This document shows, piece by piece, positions 1 to 14,797 of a stretch of DNA of 64,000 nucleotides. The stretch is from NCBI GenBank assembly GCA_034766995.1, contig CM068323.1:21109346-21173345 (forward strand). The letters are read 5' to 3'. The notes beneath the pieces were generated by a model that saw only the letters and a list, made by a program, of their open reading frames with translations, searched no databases and had not been told where the DNA came from. Source of the DNA: Acanthacorydalis orientalis. Taxonomy: Eukaryota; Arthropoda; Insecta; Megaloptera; Corydalidae. Every line of letters begins with the position of its first letter. Position 1 is the first letter of the stretch. The position numbers were made by a program, and so were the translations under genes.

Positions 1-467
1 CAAATGAAAATATTTTTATTCATTTACCTGTATGTGTAGGTTGTCTTTTTATAATAAAAATATTAAGTAGCAAATAGCAGCATTTTGTCATCTTATATTA
101 TTTATTTTTAAGAGTAATATTTGTTCAGTACATATAAAACATTATGAATAGTATTCAAGTAAAAAAATAAATGTTAGTGACATTAAATTGTACTTATATT
201 ATTGAAGCTGCTAATTACATTCTTATTTAAATTTTAAACTAATTTACTGTAGAAGATTCATAGAATTTCTAGGAATATTAAAAAAAGGAAATATATCTCA
301 TTTAAAGACACTCGTATATATCGCTTTTAACAATTCACATATTATTTTATTATGTAGTTTCCTTTTTATTATAATAATAGTATTATTTTTTTCAAGTTCA
401 AACATTACTCAATAACTAACAATTGAATAAATGATATTAAAAACATTTAAAAATAATATATATATAT

Positions 468-502
<35 letters not shown>

Positions 503-798
503 ACAAAGTAATATTTCATAAAAGGATAATTTCTTTAACATTGCAAAATTAAATAGTTACCAAATGTAAGTTTTCAAAAACCACATTTTTGAAGAATAAA
601 TTCAAACAAGAATACTATACTCGTATATTCAGTCCCAGGTAACGATATTTATCAAACTTATTTCGAGTATACATGAATTCTTCTTGAATGAACTATGTGC
701 TATGCATAAACTTCTTACTGTTGTGTATTGTTCTAAGTTCATTTAGTTTTGAAATTAATATACCAAGTTTATTCAAAGTTAATAAATCGAATATTTAA

Positions 799-801
<3 letters not shown>

Positions 802-861
<60 letters not shown>
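802..861. repeat. (TA)n microsatellite
   Basis: Uninterrupted TA run of about 60 bases in upstream or 5' intron sequence. Confidence 0.95.
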
Positions 862-864
<3 letters not shown>

Positions 865-1679
865 AAAATTAATATTATTTCTCGATATAAATTTTTATCA
901 TATTTGGAAACTTAAAAAATGTAACTTCAGTTTTGAACAAATTTTATACCTAGAAATTATAAATTATTAAAATAGTATAAGAACAAAAACAAATAACGAA
1001 ATCAATTTAATATAAAATTTAGAATATTTATTGGTTCTAGGTACTTTTTATTTCTGTTATTATTTATTTAATATTTTATGTCAAAAAGTTTTCATTTTTT
1101 TAATATTTTGCTATAATTTCCAAATTATTTAATTTTTTTTAGTATTGTTATTTAATTTTATTTAATATAAGGAATTGTTAATTTTTACATATAAAAATTA
1201 TCTATTATATATGGTATCTAATTATGTATGCATTTCATTTTTACTTATTTTGTATACAAATGCTTTCTAAAGAATAACACAGACTAGTTAAGACAGTTGT
1301 GGTACATTTTAAAAATATTTTTTTATAAAAATCACGCATTACTTTTTCTAAATAACATAAAACTAGATATAATAATCTAATAAATAATAAAAACCTACAA
1401 GTAATATAAGTAATAAATAAAAACGTTAATTTATAGAATATTTTCTCTATTACATCTACATTAAAGCATGATCCTTTATAAAACAAAATTTGACAATACT
1501 GTGTTATTATATTCAAGTTTCACAAATGAGTACAGAATTTGGTTTCTAGGGAATAATTTGATATAAGTACGTTTAGTACAGAGAAAATAATAAAATAACG
1601 GTTAAATAAATTTTGTACGCGGTTTTAGTTACAATAATCCTTTGTGCTGATTATAATTATTTAATGAATCTGTACGTAG

Positions 1680-1682
1680 TAA

Positions 1683-1720
<38 letters not shown>

Positions 1721-1723
1721 TTA
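1680..1723. repeat. (TA)n with perfect inverted arms
   Basis: A TA run is bracketed by TAACGCAT on the left and ATGCGTTA on the right, so the entire 44 bases form one perfect palindrome able to extrude as a hairpin. The arms exceed what slippage of TA alone would give. Confidence 0.85.
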
Positions 1724-1871
1724 TACATATACACACATATTAATGTATTTTAGCACCTCAAACGATTTCTAAAATATCAAAGTTCATGTTATTATACATA
1801 ACGTAAAGAAAATAATTGTTGAATATTTATTTTCACGTCATATTAAATAAATAGAAAAAAATAAAAGAGTG

Positions 1872-1886
1872 TATATATTTATATAT

Positions 1887-1950
<64 letters not shown>
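1872..1950. repeat. (TA)n microsatellite with interrupted left end
   Basis: TA-rich start with TAC and TTT interruptions, then more than 50 bases of pure TA. Confidence 0.95.
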
Positions 1951-1954
<4 letters not shown>

Positions 1955-2465
1955 TTATATCTTTATGCTTATGTTCATTTTGTATATTGTAATAGTATTT
2001 ATTTAGTTAATTATTAATTATTTCATGGTGAAATTTATTGTATATAAAAATATTATATAATATCATTAATTATAAGAGAAAGATTTTACAATAAAAGTGC
2101 TATAAAAGATTTATTTTTTTAAAATATAAATTGAAATTGAAAAATGTTAAAAATTGATCTATAAAATGCATCATTAGTAAAACATAAATAGTTTTTAATT
2201 TAATAGAATTAAATAATTGGCAATTAATGAAGAATATGATTTTTCAATTCATCCTAGTTTTTATTTTTAGAAAAGTTAGAGAAATTTAGTTGTGAACGTA
2301 CTAAAGCCTCATAAAATTGTAAATATGTGGAAAATTTCTATGTATGTTTCACTTAAATATAATACAACGTTTAGATAGGAAACTACTGGTTCTATAAACG
2401 AAAGAATTTCACTATGTTTTTAACTTGGATTCCTTAGATTTAGTTTCAGATATATACACATCAAC

Positions 2466-2468
<3 letters not shown>

Positions 2469-2515
<47 letters not shown>
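2469..2515. repeat. (TA)n microsatellite
   Basis: Pure TA run of about 47 bases. Confidence 0.95.
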
Positions 2516-2518
<3 letters not shown>

Positions 2519-2693
2519 TTATGTATATATACAATATGTAACAAGAAAATCAAGAAAAATGTCTAGTTTATAAATATGTAGATGTTATGACACAATAGAT
2601 TAAATGTATGTATCTCCATTCTAATTTATTAATATTAACAATTTATAAGAAAGAATATTTCATGATTTTTACAGTATATTAGTTTTATTTAAT

Positions 2694-2738
2694 TATATAT
2701 ATATATAGAGAGAGAGAGAGAAGGAGAGAGACAGAGAA
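2694..2738. repeat. (TA)n(GA)n compound microsatellite
   Basis: TA units pass into GA units, interrupted by AAGG and AC. Confidence 0.9.
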
Positions 2739-3590
2739 TAAATAATATTCTCATCGATATTAAAAATTACATTTAAATTAAGTTCACTTGAAAAAATAAG
2801 GAATATGTATTATATTAACAGTTTGGTTAGTAATTTAAATTGAATTTGTATAAAATTAGATTAATAAATAACTTACAAGTATATAAGTAATATAATTCTC
2901 ATACTTGTTTTTAAATATATGCTAAATTCTATTCATTTTTTTATCGCTTGACATTTAATAAAATATTATAATGTATTCGTACTTTTTTTGTATATATACT
3001 TGCCTATATATATATATATATATATATACATACGAATATAATAGGTTTAATTATTTACATCAATGAACAATTCTTGTTAAAATAATACGTTATTTTAATA
3101 GATACAAAACCGTAATTTTAGGTCGTAAAAATTATCATTGAATTAAACATAGTCAGTATTAAATTTCTATTTGCATATTACATGTCATCAGAATGAAATT
3201 ATTTATCACAAATATTTTTTTCTATTGGCAAGATTCGTAAATTATGTATTTTTTTTACAAATGCAGATTTGTAATTCAGTTATGTGTAAAATTTCCACTG
3301 GACACTTTTTTAATGAGATCATCATATTACCAATGCTCGATTTTATTTTCAAAAAGATTCAGTCATGCAATTAATTGAACAGATTGTATACGAAACGAAA
3401 ATAAAAACAACAAATTAAATTGTAGCATATGTATTATCTACAAATAAATTTATTATTTTTTAAAATTTGATAGGTACAGCTTTACACATTATTTTTTTAA
3501 TGTTTTCACAGACAAAGATAATTCTAATTTAAACATTACAAATAGATTAATTTTGAAAATAAATTTTTATTTAAAGTTTAATCAAATTAA

Positions 3591-3629
<39 letters not shown>

Positions 3630-5082
3630 AAAAAAATAAACGAAGTGTTTAAATGAACAAAAAGCATTTTATATCTCTATATATTTTTCATAAAAAGTAT
3701 TACATCCTTTTTGTTAAATCTATAATACTCTTATTTAATGGTCAGAATTGCTAAACATATTTTTACAATATGATGTTTTATATGTAGAAAATATAGAAAA
3801 TTTAATAAATGATCTTTTTTTAATAGTACAATACATAATAGAAAACAGTTCGCAGCGCTTATCGTAAATCATAAGAAAACGGCTATTGCGAAAATTTATT
3901 TAGATAAAATAACCGATATTGAAATTCTATTACTATAATATATCAATGAAAATAATTCAATAAATTTGGTTTATTGTTTACGTGGAATAATTTAATATCA
4001 ATATGTATATATGATTTATTATATTTTTGTACTAATATTTAATGGCTTATTATGTTCGTGTTAATGTTTATATTAATAGAAACTGGTAAAATATTAAATA
4101 AAAAATATACACACAAAATTATCAGTCAAATTTAGAATGGTAAAACCTGTGATATTTATTTTTTTATTAAAGAAACAATTAACTGTTGAATAAAATTAAG
4201 TCTGATATTGTTCTGGATAAAATATGAATTAGTTAAATAAAGAATTAAAATAATACTGCAAATGGTTTTTATTTTTCCTATATATTTATGAAAAGAAACT
4301 CAATATTTTTTCGAAACATTTCATTGTCATTATATTTAATTCAAATTACACTTCTAGCATAGAGTGTCGTTTCATTGTATATAAAAGGCTAATATATATT
4401 ATCTCTTTATATTTTTGAATGTCATTTCATATTTGACTTGTACGATCAATTTCTTTGCTTTTGAACCACACTGATAAATTGGTTATTATATATACCAACT
4501 TTCCTTTTAAGACAGACTAACAATTTCCGTTCCAGATCATTACTGTTTATCTCGAGTGTTTTCGTTTTGATATTCATTGGTTAAGTTCATAACGATTTAT
4601 TAAACTTTGTTATAAATAGACATAATTGAGTTTCAATTCTAGGTCATCAATGTAACAGAATTATTGGTCTTAGTAATATCAGTATTTATTGATACTGTAA
4701 TAACTAATTATTGGTTTATCTCGAAATAGATGTATATTACCTCGAATGATAAATATAAAAATATAATATTAAAATTTTAAAAATATTTACAGGAATGAAA
4801 ATCATTTCAATTGAAACAAGTTTTTACCTGAATATAAATCTTGAAATATTACATTTGAAAGTTACAGAGGAATTTAATAATAGAAAAAGAATCGGGATCT
4901 TGATATCTTTTTTTATTTGAAATTGAGAAAACAGTCTGTTAGAAATATAGAATTTACTTTTATATGCAAACTTTTGAATAGTTAGGTATAGTTTTACATA
5001 GACTGATAAAAAAATCAAATTGAACTTTTCAGTTTAACTAGAGTTTCATTGATTCATTTCAATATTTGATAATATACCTTAT

Positions 5083-5099
5083 TTTCTCTCTCTCTCTCT

Positions 5100-5130
<31 letters not shown>
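5083..5130. repeat. (CT)n(CA)n(TA)n compound microsatellite
   Basis: Three dinucleotide blocks in series: CT, then AC, then TA. Confidence 0.92.
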
Positions 5131-5131
<1 letters not shown>

Positions 5132-7776
5132 ATTATATCTCATTTTCAGTATTTGAAATCAAAGTTTTGTTTATGAAAGAAATTTATAATATAATCATAT
5201 TTTATGATTAATTAAATTTTATTATTATAACTCCTATGTATTCTTATGGATGGTTTAAAAGAAAATGAAAACAAATAAGGAATTATTTACAAACATTGTT
5301 TCATAATGTATATGATGTTCAAGAAAAATATACATTGTTGTTAAAAGTAATGATTCTTGTGGGATTTAATATAAAGTTTAATCACTCACTTATATCCAAA
5401 GTGAAAACATTCAAGCACACTATATTTTTTTATAGAAAAATATTAACGATACATCTGTCTACACACATTCTATAAAATTAAATTATCTTATTTATATGTA
5501 CTTTTTTATAAGGGAAGATTTTAAAATTGAACTGGAACATGTTGTAATGATATTTTTAAAGTTTTATAATAAATATGGAGTAAATACACATATTATATTA
5601 TTTATGAAATTTTTAACTTATTTTAAAGTATTAATTTATTTATCTGATTTTCAATTCAGAATTGTTTTTCATTCACATTGGAGAAGCATTATAATAACGA
5701 GTTCTGTCCGCTGATTTACTATAATAAAATAGAAATATATGGAAAAGTTTTTCATGCGGGTAGTTAAATATCATGTTTTCAGTTACGTTTATTTTTAATT
5801 AAAGCGAATATATTCGAATAAAATACGCGAGCGTTACTTTTGGAACACTTTAATCAATATTAAATAAATGTTTAATACCTTTATCATATAAATACAATTA
5901 TTATTCGATATAAAAAATCATTCTTTTTTACTGTTTGTATATAAATTAAAATCCATTTTATCTTTTTATTTTTGTGTAAAGTAGTATTCTTAGAATTATA
6001 AACGTTTCCTTCTAATAAAATATATTATCAAAATAAGAAATTTATAATGTAATGTAATACACGAATTCATTCTTTATTAACAAAATTGAGGTACGCTTTT
6101 TAACCTCAATAACATTTTTGTATGTCTATAATATAGCAATAACACTTACAAAAGGGCTTCACCCGTTTTCTTTACACATTATTCATGTACTTGTACATAT
6201 TTTATTAGAATTGAGACGGTACACAATAAATATAAATAGAATTTCTCAATCATAAAACGTACGAAAAGATCTCTTAAGTATGGTTTACGTTGAACAGAAC
6301 GCTGTAAGGTACTGTATTGAAAAATACATTTTACAGAGATCTTATGTTATATATCATAAATAATCTATATGACATTTTATCAATAGAGTATCCATAAAAA
6401 AGATTCGGTTTTTGAGGAGTGGAGTTTGTATTTTCATAATAATATAAAAAAGGGTGTTGTATTTTTAATATATAATAAAGATCCACTTGAATGGAAATCT
6501 TTTAATAAATATTATTCTAAAAATATTTAATTTACTAAAAGAATAAATTCTTATGATTTTTTTCTTTTGTACAAGTAACTTAATGAATAAAAACAATTTT
6601 ATTTCTTATCGAAGTCATAAATTATTTTACAAGTTTTGTTACATCCTAGTTTTCATCAATAAATTAAATAAAGGTCTTTATTGAAATTGATAGAATTTCA
6701 GTTAGTTAAACAAAGGTTACTTTAAGAAGTTTTGAATCAATCTAGTATTTAATTCATAACTAATGAGTTGTTAACGAAATAAATATTCATTAGTATATAA
6801 TTAAAATAATGGAGCATTTATTTAATTATTTATTATTGAGGAAATAATCTCAAACAGATACGATTTTTCTATAAATATTTGATGAAATTATAAATAATTT
6901 ATTTTTTATTATTGTATATTTTTCCACTTATGAATTATATTTTATTAACAAGTTACTGTTAGATTAAATAAAATATTAATATTATTATAAATACACAGAA
7001 AAAAATATTACAAAAATGTCTCAGAATTCTTCCTAGATAGTATCGTTAGCCTTTGAATTTTCTAAAGAAACATGTTCAAATCTTCCTGTACCATAATATA
7101 AATTGACGATATTAAACAAAGGCTTAAGTAGTATTAGTATACTGATTTATGGAGATTACGCGTAGGCGTTTCACATAAACGGTAACGTCTTGAAGTCTAA
7201 GCACTAATTTTCTTAATAATGTGCTTACATAATTAAAAACTATCAAACATCATGTGTTAAGTAAATTGAAGTGCTAAGATTTTACTACTTTAATTCTAAT
7301 TGCGACCAGATTTTTATCTTTTATTAAAATTTAGATTATTTAATCCGAGAAATGAGTTTACTAAATTTATAATATAACAACTGTCATATGTAGTACTTTT
7401 AATGATGACGCCACTTTAAAGATTTTATTCAATTAAAAAATTATGTATAATTTATTATTTAATATATAAGATGTAAGCATTTCTTCGTGAAAAACAGAAA
7501 ACATTTCATTGAATATCTAGAAGCACTTTTATAATCAATAAAATATAATTTTCCATAAATTTTTTTTCGATATGTAGGGTTTTTTAAAAATAAAACGTAT
7601 GTAAAACAAATTAAAAAGAAACAAGTTTTACATATACTAAAATAATAACAAACAGTAAGGTAAATTTTGTTCACAAAACAATATTTTATGTAAAAAATAT
7701 GTTTATAAACGTTTATATACGTTTGTTTTTCTAATATTCTCATACAAATTTACGAATTTTTATTTATATACACTCA

Positions 7777-7821
<45 letters not shown>

Positions 7822-8187
7822 GCAATACTTCAATTATTTAATATCGAATAATAATAACTAAATTTCCAATACATTAGAATTATCTGTTTTTAAAAAGAGA
7901 GAAAATTTTAAGAACAATTTTAGAGTTTGTTTAATTTCAATATTAATTTTAAACTTTTATGTAAAAGTATGATATCAGAAAGCTTCAAAGGAACATAAAA
8001 CTTTCTCTAATGTTAATAATATATCAATTTATTCTCTTTGTAGATACATTTGTTCTCTAGTGTTACTAATTAAATTTTTGCTTCTATCAGATACCACTTT
8101 AATAATATTATGTTTTGTAACAAAATTTTCATCATCATACTTTCATAAATTTATATGTAAGTTTTCAGTTTATACACACACTTATAC

Positions 8188-8227
<40 letters not shown>

Positions 8228-8424
8228 TATAAAATAGGATGCAACAATTTATAATTTCATAAAACTGATTTTATTTCTCAAAATTTTATCAAAAATCATA
8301 TAAATTAACATATTAAATACCAAACAAAATATATCTTGTATATACTTGTCTTCAATCATTTAAAATGGAAAAGTAATTTAAAAATAATACATATTTTTCT
8401 ATTTCTATCTTTCTCTCTCTTTCT

Positions 8425-8460
<36 letters not shown>

Positions 8461-8827
8461 TTTGATTTGAAATACTTTCATAACTAATTAAGTAAATATA
8501 TATTTATGTCTCTTCATACGTTCTATTATAGATCATGAGCTTTTTAGAATTATTATTTTTTTTTTGTTCATGATTTGTTACATACCAACCTCGAATATAT
8601 CTTCTCGTACTATTTAGTATTTGAATAGATATTTTTTTATGATCTCAATACGGATAGAACAAATTTAATGTACTTATTTACGTTAATTTTCAAAATACAA
8701 GTTATTTTTTTTTTGAAGTAAATTAAACAGTAATTTTTCATATAGTATATATAGCTAACTATTAAAATTAAATTCTATCCATTTCCTTATTTTTTTAGTT
8801 TAATATTTATTTCTCCCTCTCTATTAT

Positions 8828-8856
8828 TTATATATATATATATATATATTTATATA

Positions 8857-8903
<47 letters not shown>

Positions 8904-8922
8904 CGATATATATATATATATT
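8828..8922. repeat. (TA)n array with a repeated ATTTATATACGATATA insert
   Basis: TA runs are interrupted twice by the same ATTTATATACGATATA segment, about 50 bases apart, so this is a higher-order duplication of the array and not simple slippage. Confidence 0.88.
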
Positions 8923-8929
8923 TGTTTGC

Positions 8930-9240
8930 GTAGGTTTATTCAAACATGTTTGTTAAACTATCACTAACTTCGTGTTCTAACTTGTAATTGATTGTTGTCT
9001 TTTCAACACGCCAGTGATATTGTTGTAGAATTATAACGTTATCACCACGATACATTTGAGGAGAAAGCTTTCTTAACGTATAATGGCAAACCACTGTCAC
9101 AACTTCCTGCCATAAGATGTATTGCACAGTATATCATGTAATTAACTGTGCGTTAAGAAAAAAATATATCAACAAGGTTTCCATTTAACAACAACAAGTA
9201 CTTTAGAAAGTTTGTCGCCTTCATATTTCTTGTATTTTGT
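8930..9240. other. Less AT-biased island upstream of the first coding exon
   Basis: About 310 bases of mixed composition, unlike the TA arrays on either side. A 63-codon frame runs on the - strand (8936-9127) and contains MYRGDNVIILQQYHWRVEKT, but I recognise no family and see no splice-supported gene. It may be 5' UTR, regulatory DNA or a transposon scrap. Confidence 0.35.
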
Positions 9241-9324
9241 ACAGATTAAGATCATTTGTGTAAACATTATTTATATGTATAGAAACATTTAAATGAAATT
9301 GTTAATATACAAATTAACGTGGTT

Positions 9325-9385
<61 letters not shown>
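9325..9385. repeat. (TA)n just upstream of the first coding exon
   Basis: TA run of about 55 bases ending 46 bases before the exon 1 acceptor. Confidence 0.95.
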
Positions 9386-9389
<4 letters not shown>

Positions 9390-9431
9390 TATGAATTTAA
9401 ATTAAAATTGATTTTCTTATGATTTTTACAG

Positions 9432-9625
9432 GGATCGTTAATAAGTTCATTTTTCGAAATTGTTCGCTGATCATGTCTACGGCGGACTTATGTATTGGGA
9501 ACGATTGTGTGGTAACAATGGATTCGAGTAATGAAATTCCACGTACAGACATGGATTCGAAATCATCTACTGCACAATCATGGGCTTTCACAGCAGAATT
9601 AAATCCATTAAACGCTACAGAACAG
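9432..9625 (+). CDS. TkR86C: Receptor coding exon 1: 5' UTR end plus residues 1-51
   Basis: An acceptor (tttttacag, ending 9431) is followed by 41 bases of leader, then ATG at 9473 with A at -3. The frame runs 51 codons to the donor gtcagt at 9626, phase 0. The peptide starts MSTADLC, has two cysteines (C7, C12) that could pair, and an NAT sequon at N47 near the end. I chose 9473 because the frame upstream has no other ATG inside the exon. However, that upstream frame is open through the acceptor, so an upstream exon could in principle add coding sequence. The resulting N-terminal length suits insect tachykinin receptors. The hydrophilic tail is poorly conserved in the family, so this exon rests mainly on frame, splice sites and position. 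Confidence 0.82.
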
Positions 9626-10282
9626 GTCAGTATGCAAGTGTATTAAGTTGATCTGAGAATATATACATGTGTGTGAATACGATGTTTATTTATATATGGT
9701 CAAATGAGATGAATAATTAAAATTTCAGTCGATTTTCATACGGATTTCATGATATTTTTCATTTATGAGAATAATATTACGTTTGTACAGAGATAATGAA
9801 GTGCGATGTGATATTCAGTTAAAAAATAATATATATTTTAAATTTTAATTCAGTTGATATTTAATATTCAGATGATTTTGTTCTGAATATTTCCTCAATT
9901 AAAATAGATTCATAAACTGAAGGATATGATTTGCAGAAATGGAGAATTTGAAATTCGATATTGATAATGTATATTTTTATATACGTTTTATTTTAATTAA
10001 TAATATTTTTTATGATACATGTTTCATTCATTATTAGTTTTCTTTCACAAGTATGGTTCTTAAATATTTTTTAATCAATACCATACGTGTATATCAGTAT
10101 ATTATAATTTAAATAAAACTATTTGTACAAACTGAAATAAATTTCAACTGGTTGTTTATTCTACAAAAATATAAATGTTTTATGATTATACTTTATTAAC
10201 TATGTTGAGAGGTAAATAAAACACAATAAAAATGATTCTATCATATATATAAATATATACACATACATACATAAATGCTTAC

Positions 10283-10327
<45 letters not shown>

Positions 10328-10625
10328 TGACAGTGCTTACATCTGTATAATTACTGTAACTATATAACGTACAATTTAAATTTCAGCATTTATATGACAT
10401 TAATAATTTAATATAAGACATAATTTCGTTTAAATCCAAACATAATGTACTTGTCAGATAAAATAAAGAGCATATTAATAATTCAACAGATCATATACCG
10501 TAAATTAAAAGTTATGAGACATTAAATACGTTCAGGTACCTATAAATTATTGAAACTTTTTTTATGTTATTCTCTTGTATGAAATATACAAAAGAACTAA
10601 ATTTTATAATGTTCATACATAAACG

Positions 10626-10667
<42 letters not shown>

Positions 10668-11649
10668 TACCTCAAATACACAAATTAGATTTATGATATT
10701 AAACAGAAAATATTTAAAAGACTAGATTAATATGTCAGATCTGTATAGTATTATGTAGTAATTTAAGCTTTTTTAAAGAGCTTTTCTTTGTGGTTGTTTT
10801 ATTCAATATTCAATAATATTCTATATAAATTTAAAAATTTATGTTGTTTATTTTTGGAAAAATAAGAGATAGAGTTTATATATATATATTATTTTACAAA
10901 AATATATAAGTTCAGTTTAAGTAAATTTGGTATCACCACACAGTTATTAAAGTAATATATTAAGTAATTAGTAACGTCATAAATCTTTTAACTGCTAGCT
11001 AATATTGTTGTTAAAATAATTTATTTTTTCCCAAGAGACTAACTTATTTCAATTTAAAGTCGTTCATTATATTTACTTGTTGCTTATGAGACTAGTATTC
11101 GTTTTTTTGTAAATTTGACGATGAATTGAATGCGAGAAAATTTAATTAACTATTTTGTCTTTTTGTGTAAGATTGATTAACATTTAATAAAAAAATTCAT
11201 GAAAAATAATTAAATACTGACTTAGTTTTGAATTATGTTCATTTATTTGATTGTATAAGCACCAATAATTAATTAATAACATAAAATCAGCGTATTTTAA
11301 TAAAAATATGATTTTTTATAAATATATAAATACTGAATTATGTTTTGTTTAATTAATAATAAACTGACATTGAAGGTAATATTGCACAAAGATGAAAGTA
11401 TTCTCTTTATTTTGTCAACAACAGTAAATTGTATGTGTGATGATTGAGGAACTTTGTTGACACAAAATATTTAATTACATTGATCATGTTTAACATACGG
11501 CAGACCAGCCTTGACAAACAATTAGTTCGACACACACTTTGTAATTTAGGTTTATTGACTAATTCACATATAATCGCTTGTGAAGTTTAACTGTTGTTTC
11601 CGAGTTTTATCAAGTTCAATTAAGCACTGTAAATGTAAAAAAATATTTT

Positions 11650-11695
<46 letters not shown>

Positions 11696-11944
11696 ATATT
11701 TATAAGAATGCTATTGATTTTACGTTATAAATAACAAAATAACAAAATGTTAAAAATGACATCACATATATTTTTAACAAAAAAACAATTTAAAATATGA
11801 TTGAAACTTAATATTCTCTCTGTCTTTGATATTGAAAATATAACAAGATAAATCAAAGTAGACAAGAAACTTCCATAAGTAAAAAATAAACTATGGGTGA
11901 TTTCAAGCAGTATTTGTATATAAATAAAAATCTTTGTCTTTCAG

Positions 11945-11977
<33 letters not shown>

Positions 11978-13831
11978 ACTGTTTCCAGTCTTTTGTTCAC
12001 GTCAAAAACATGAACATAGCTAACTATTAGTATACGAAGTGACAATTTTTCAATTCTTTAATAAATTTTTGTTAAAATGTAATTACATTATTTTCATTTA
12101 TATAATACATTTTATGAATATTATTCGTTGAATTACTTTGAGTAAAGAAATGTTTTTTTATTAAATGCCTAAATATTAATTAAACGATATATGTTTCAAA
12201 TGATTCAAGTCACAATTTTACAATTTAAAAATATTTTAATGACAAATAAATAAGGTAAAGTTTAATTTATTCAAATGAAAATGTATTTATTGTGTTATTG
12301 GTTTCATGTATAATTATTAATAGTTATAAGAATAATCTTCAATGAGTTGCACTAGAAATATATGTGTGCGTATATATATATATAAGTGTAAGACTTTAAA
12401 TATTTTATGGTATGAGCAATAAAGGGATTTCTATATAAATTTCAAGTTCTCTTAGAAGCACGAAGATATTTTATGCAAATATCACAGGAAGTTAGAATGA
12501 CACATTTGGGATACGAATATGTATACATATATTGTAAAAAAACACACTCCTGTTTGTAAAAAAATGTCCTTAATGTGATTGAAAACCAGTATCTCTTAAA
12601 CATTATATATGAATATTCCCTGATGATTAAGTATTACAGTTAAATACATGTTAGCACAGACATCACGGTCAGACATTACCATAACTCTGATCTTGTAAAT
12701 GTAGGACCTCGTATTATACTGTTAGTTGTAAATCCCTTTGCTGTCAAAGTTTCAGCATATGTGAGAATTTACAAAAGTCCAGCGAATTGTGCTAGCAATT
12801 AATGTTATAACGTTTCATCTACCAACGTCAATGGAACCACGTTCGTTGCTTAACTCGAGGCTTGTCTTTAATAACGGGTAAATGATGATGGAGATACAGA
12901 TATCACAAGAATCAACGATAGAATTTTAAACAGGCTAATAGTAAACTTTTCCACAGTATACATTTTAATTTTAGGGTATATGCTCTTGACATTTAAATAA
13001 TCAACACTATAGAATACTCAAATAAAAGTGTCCTTTTTCTAATTGTTATATATATATATAGTAGTGAAGAGCTGAACTGAAATAAATTCATTATATTTGC
13101 ATATATATATATATATATATTAAATTTATTATTTAATTTATTTACACATACATATATACTTTCCTAATTAAATAAGTTGATATCATAAATAGTTTATACA
13201 TAACACACACATGTACATATAATATATATATATATATATAAAATGAATATTTTTTTGTTAATGCTATTGTAATATACTTACATAATTTTTATTTCGAAAT
13301 AACGAGGATGTTTTAATTATTTAAGATAAAAGATTTAAAAATAATTTTATATTAGAGAAAAAGCACCGTACAAGGATGTAAATAGTATTGATTAATACTT
13401 ATGAACAACTAGTTTTTCTTCAGAACTAGTGAACAAAAAGAAAATCTGATTACTATTCCAAACGTTCAAGCATTTGTAAAGGATTTTCTCACAGTAATAG
13501 CTTTTTCAAATAATTATTTATATTCATGTAGTTCTTCAGTGCAGATATAAAATAAAAACAACTTACGTTGCAGACTCTAAAGTAAATTATTATTAATTAT
13601 TTTTTATTAATTATTTTATTATAATTAATTATTTTTTTTTCATATGAATTATTAAAGTATATTCGGTTTCAAAACTTTGAAAATATATAAAATTAGTTGC
13701 TTAATAGGACTTTACAAACAATCCACTGATAAACATGTACAAAAAGAACAGTAATTAAAAAGTTTGGAAGTGAGTGAAAGTTCTAAGACGATTTCAAAGT
13801 TAATTATATAAATTTAAAATATTTATATATG

Positions 13832-13875
<44 letters not shown>

Positions 13876-14072
13876 AGTGAGTGAGAGAGGAAGAGTGGGA
13901 AGGAAAGAATGAATGTGTTTATGTATTTGTATTACAAAAGATTTTTTTGATAATTGTATTAATGAACTATATGTAACAATAATATCAATAGTCTATTATT
14001 ACTATAATCATATTATTTTTATGGATCAAAACAATATTTATTATAGTATATATATATATATATATTTATTGA

Positions 14073-14133
<61 letters not shown>

Positions 14134-14736
14134 CGTATATGCGGATGTAAATTTATCAACTCAAATATAATTAAGATTTGTAAACGTTGTGAAAATAAAT
14201 TAAAATTAACTAACTTATGTACAAACGTACAAGTGTAATAAATATACGAGACTAGTGGAAAATGAAATATCGAGAAAGCTTTTTCCATTATTGATTTTAA
14301 TTACTAATATTTTATAGTAAAATCTATTCAAGTTTTTTTTAATAACATTGACAATTTAATATTCTACAAATAATTTACTGAGAAATATTTTATTGAATAT
14401 ACACATAAAATTTTTATTATGAGTGGCTATAAGTAAATTAATATTTTATGCACTTTTTTATAAATCGATTAATATCTTTCTTCATTTATGTAAGTGCATA
14501 CATACTAATTACTTTAGATCTGACTATAAAAATATTCTATAAGAATGAAATATTTATATTTTACATAATAAATAATTAACTGCATTCATGTTGTACTGTA
14601 TAAAAAGAAAACGTAAAGAAATATTGTATTTACAATTAGATTCTTAATTGATATGAATACATTTTCTTTATTTAATTATCATTTTAAAAGCCTGAAATAA
14701 AAAATAAAAAATTTGAATACAGTTATTATATCTGTA

Positions 14737-14797
<61 letters not shown>

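Larger units (their letters stand above)
1..9431. other. Upstream region: 5' intron and/or flank of the receptor gene
   Basis: No protein-coding gene was recognised. The acceptor at 9431 means the right part is an intron behind an untranslated first exon, whose position I cannot fix, so the transcription start may lie here or left of the window. Contents: AT-rich unique sequence, many (TA)n tracts (456-502, 802-861, 1680-1723, 1872-1950, 2469-2515, 7779-7819, 8188-8225, 8408-8459, 8828-8922, 9325-9385), a TA/GA repeat at 2694-2738, a CT/CA/TA repeat at 5083-5130, and a less AT-biased island at 8930-9240. Open frames here are short and low in complexity. Confidence 0.6.

Noticed and set aside
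9397..9591. 64-codon - strand frame opposite receptor exon 1
   Set aside because: Shadow of the + strand coding exon, which has splice sites and frame continuity on its side.
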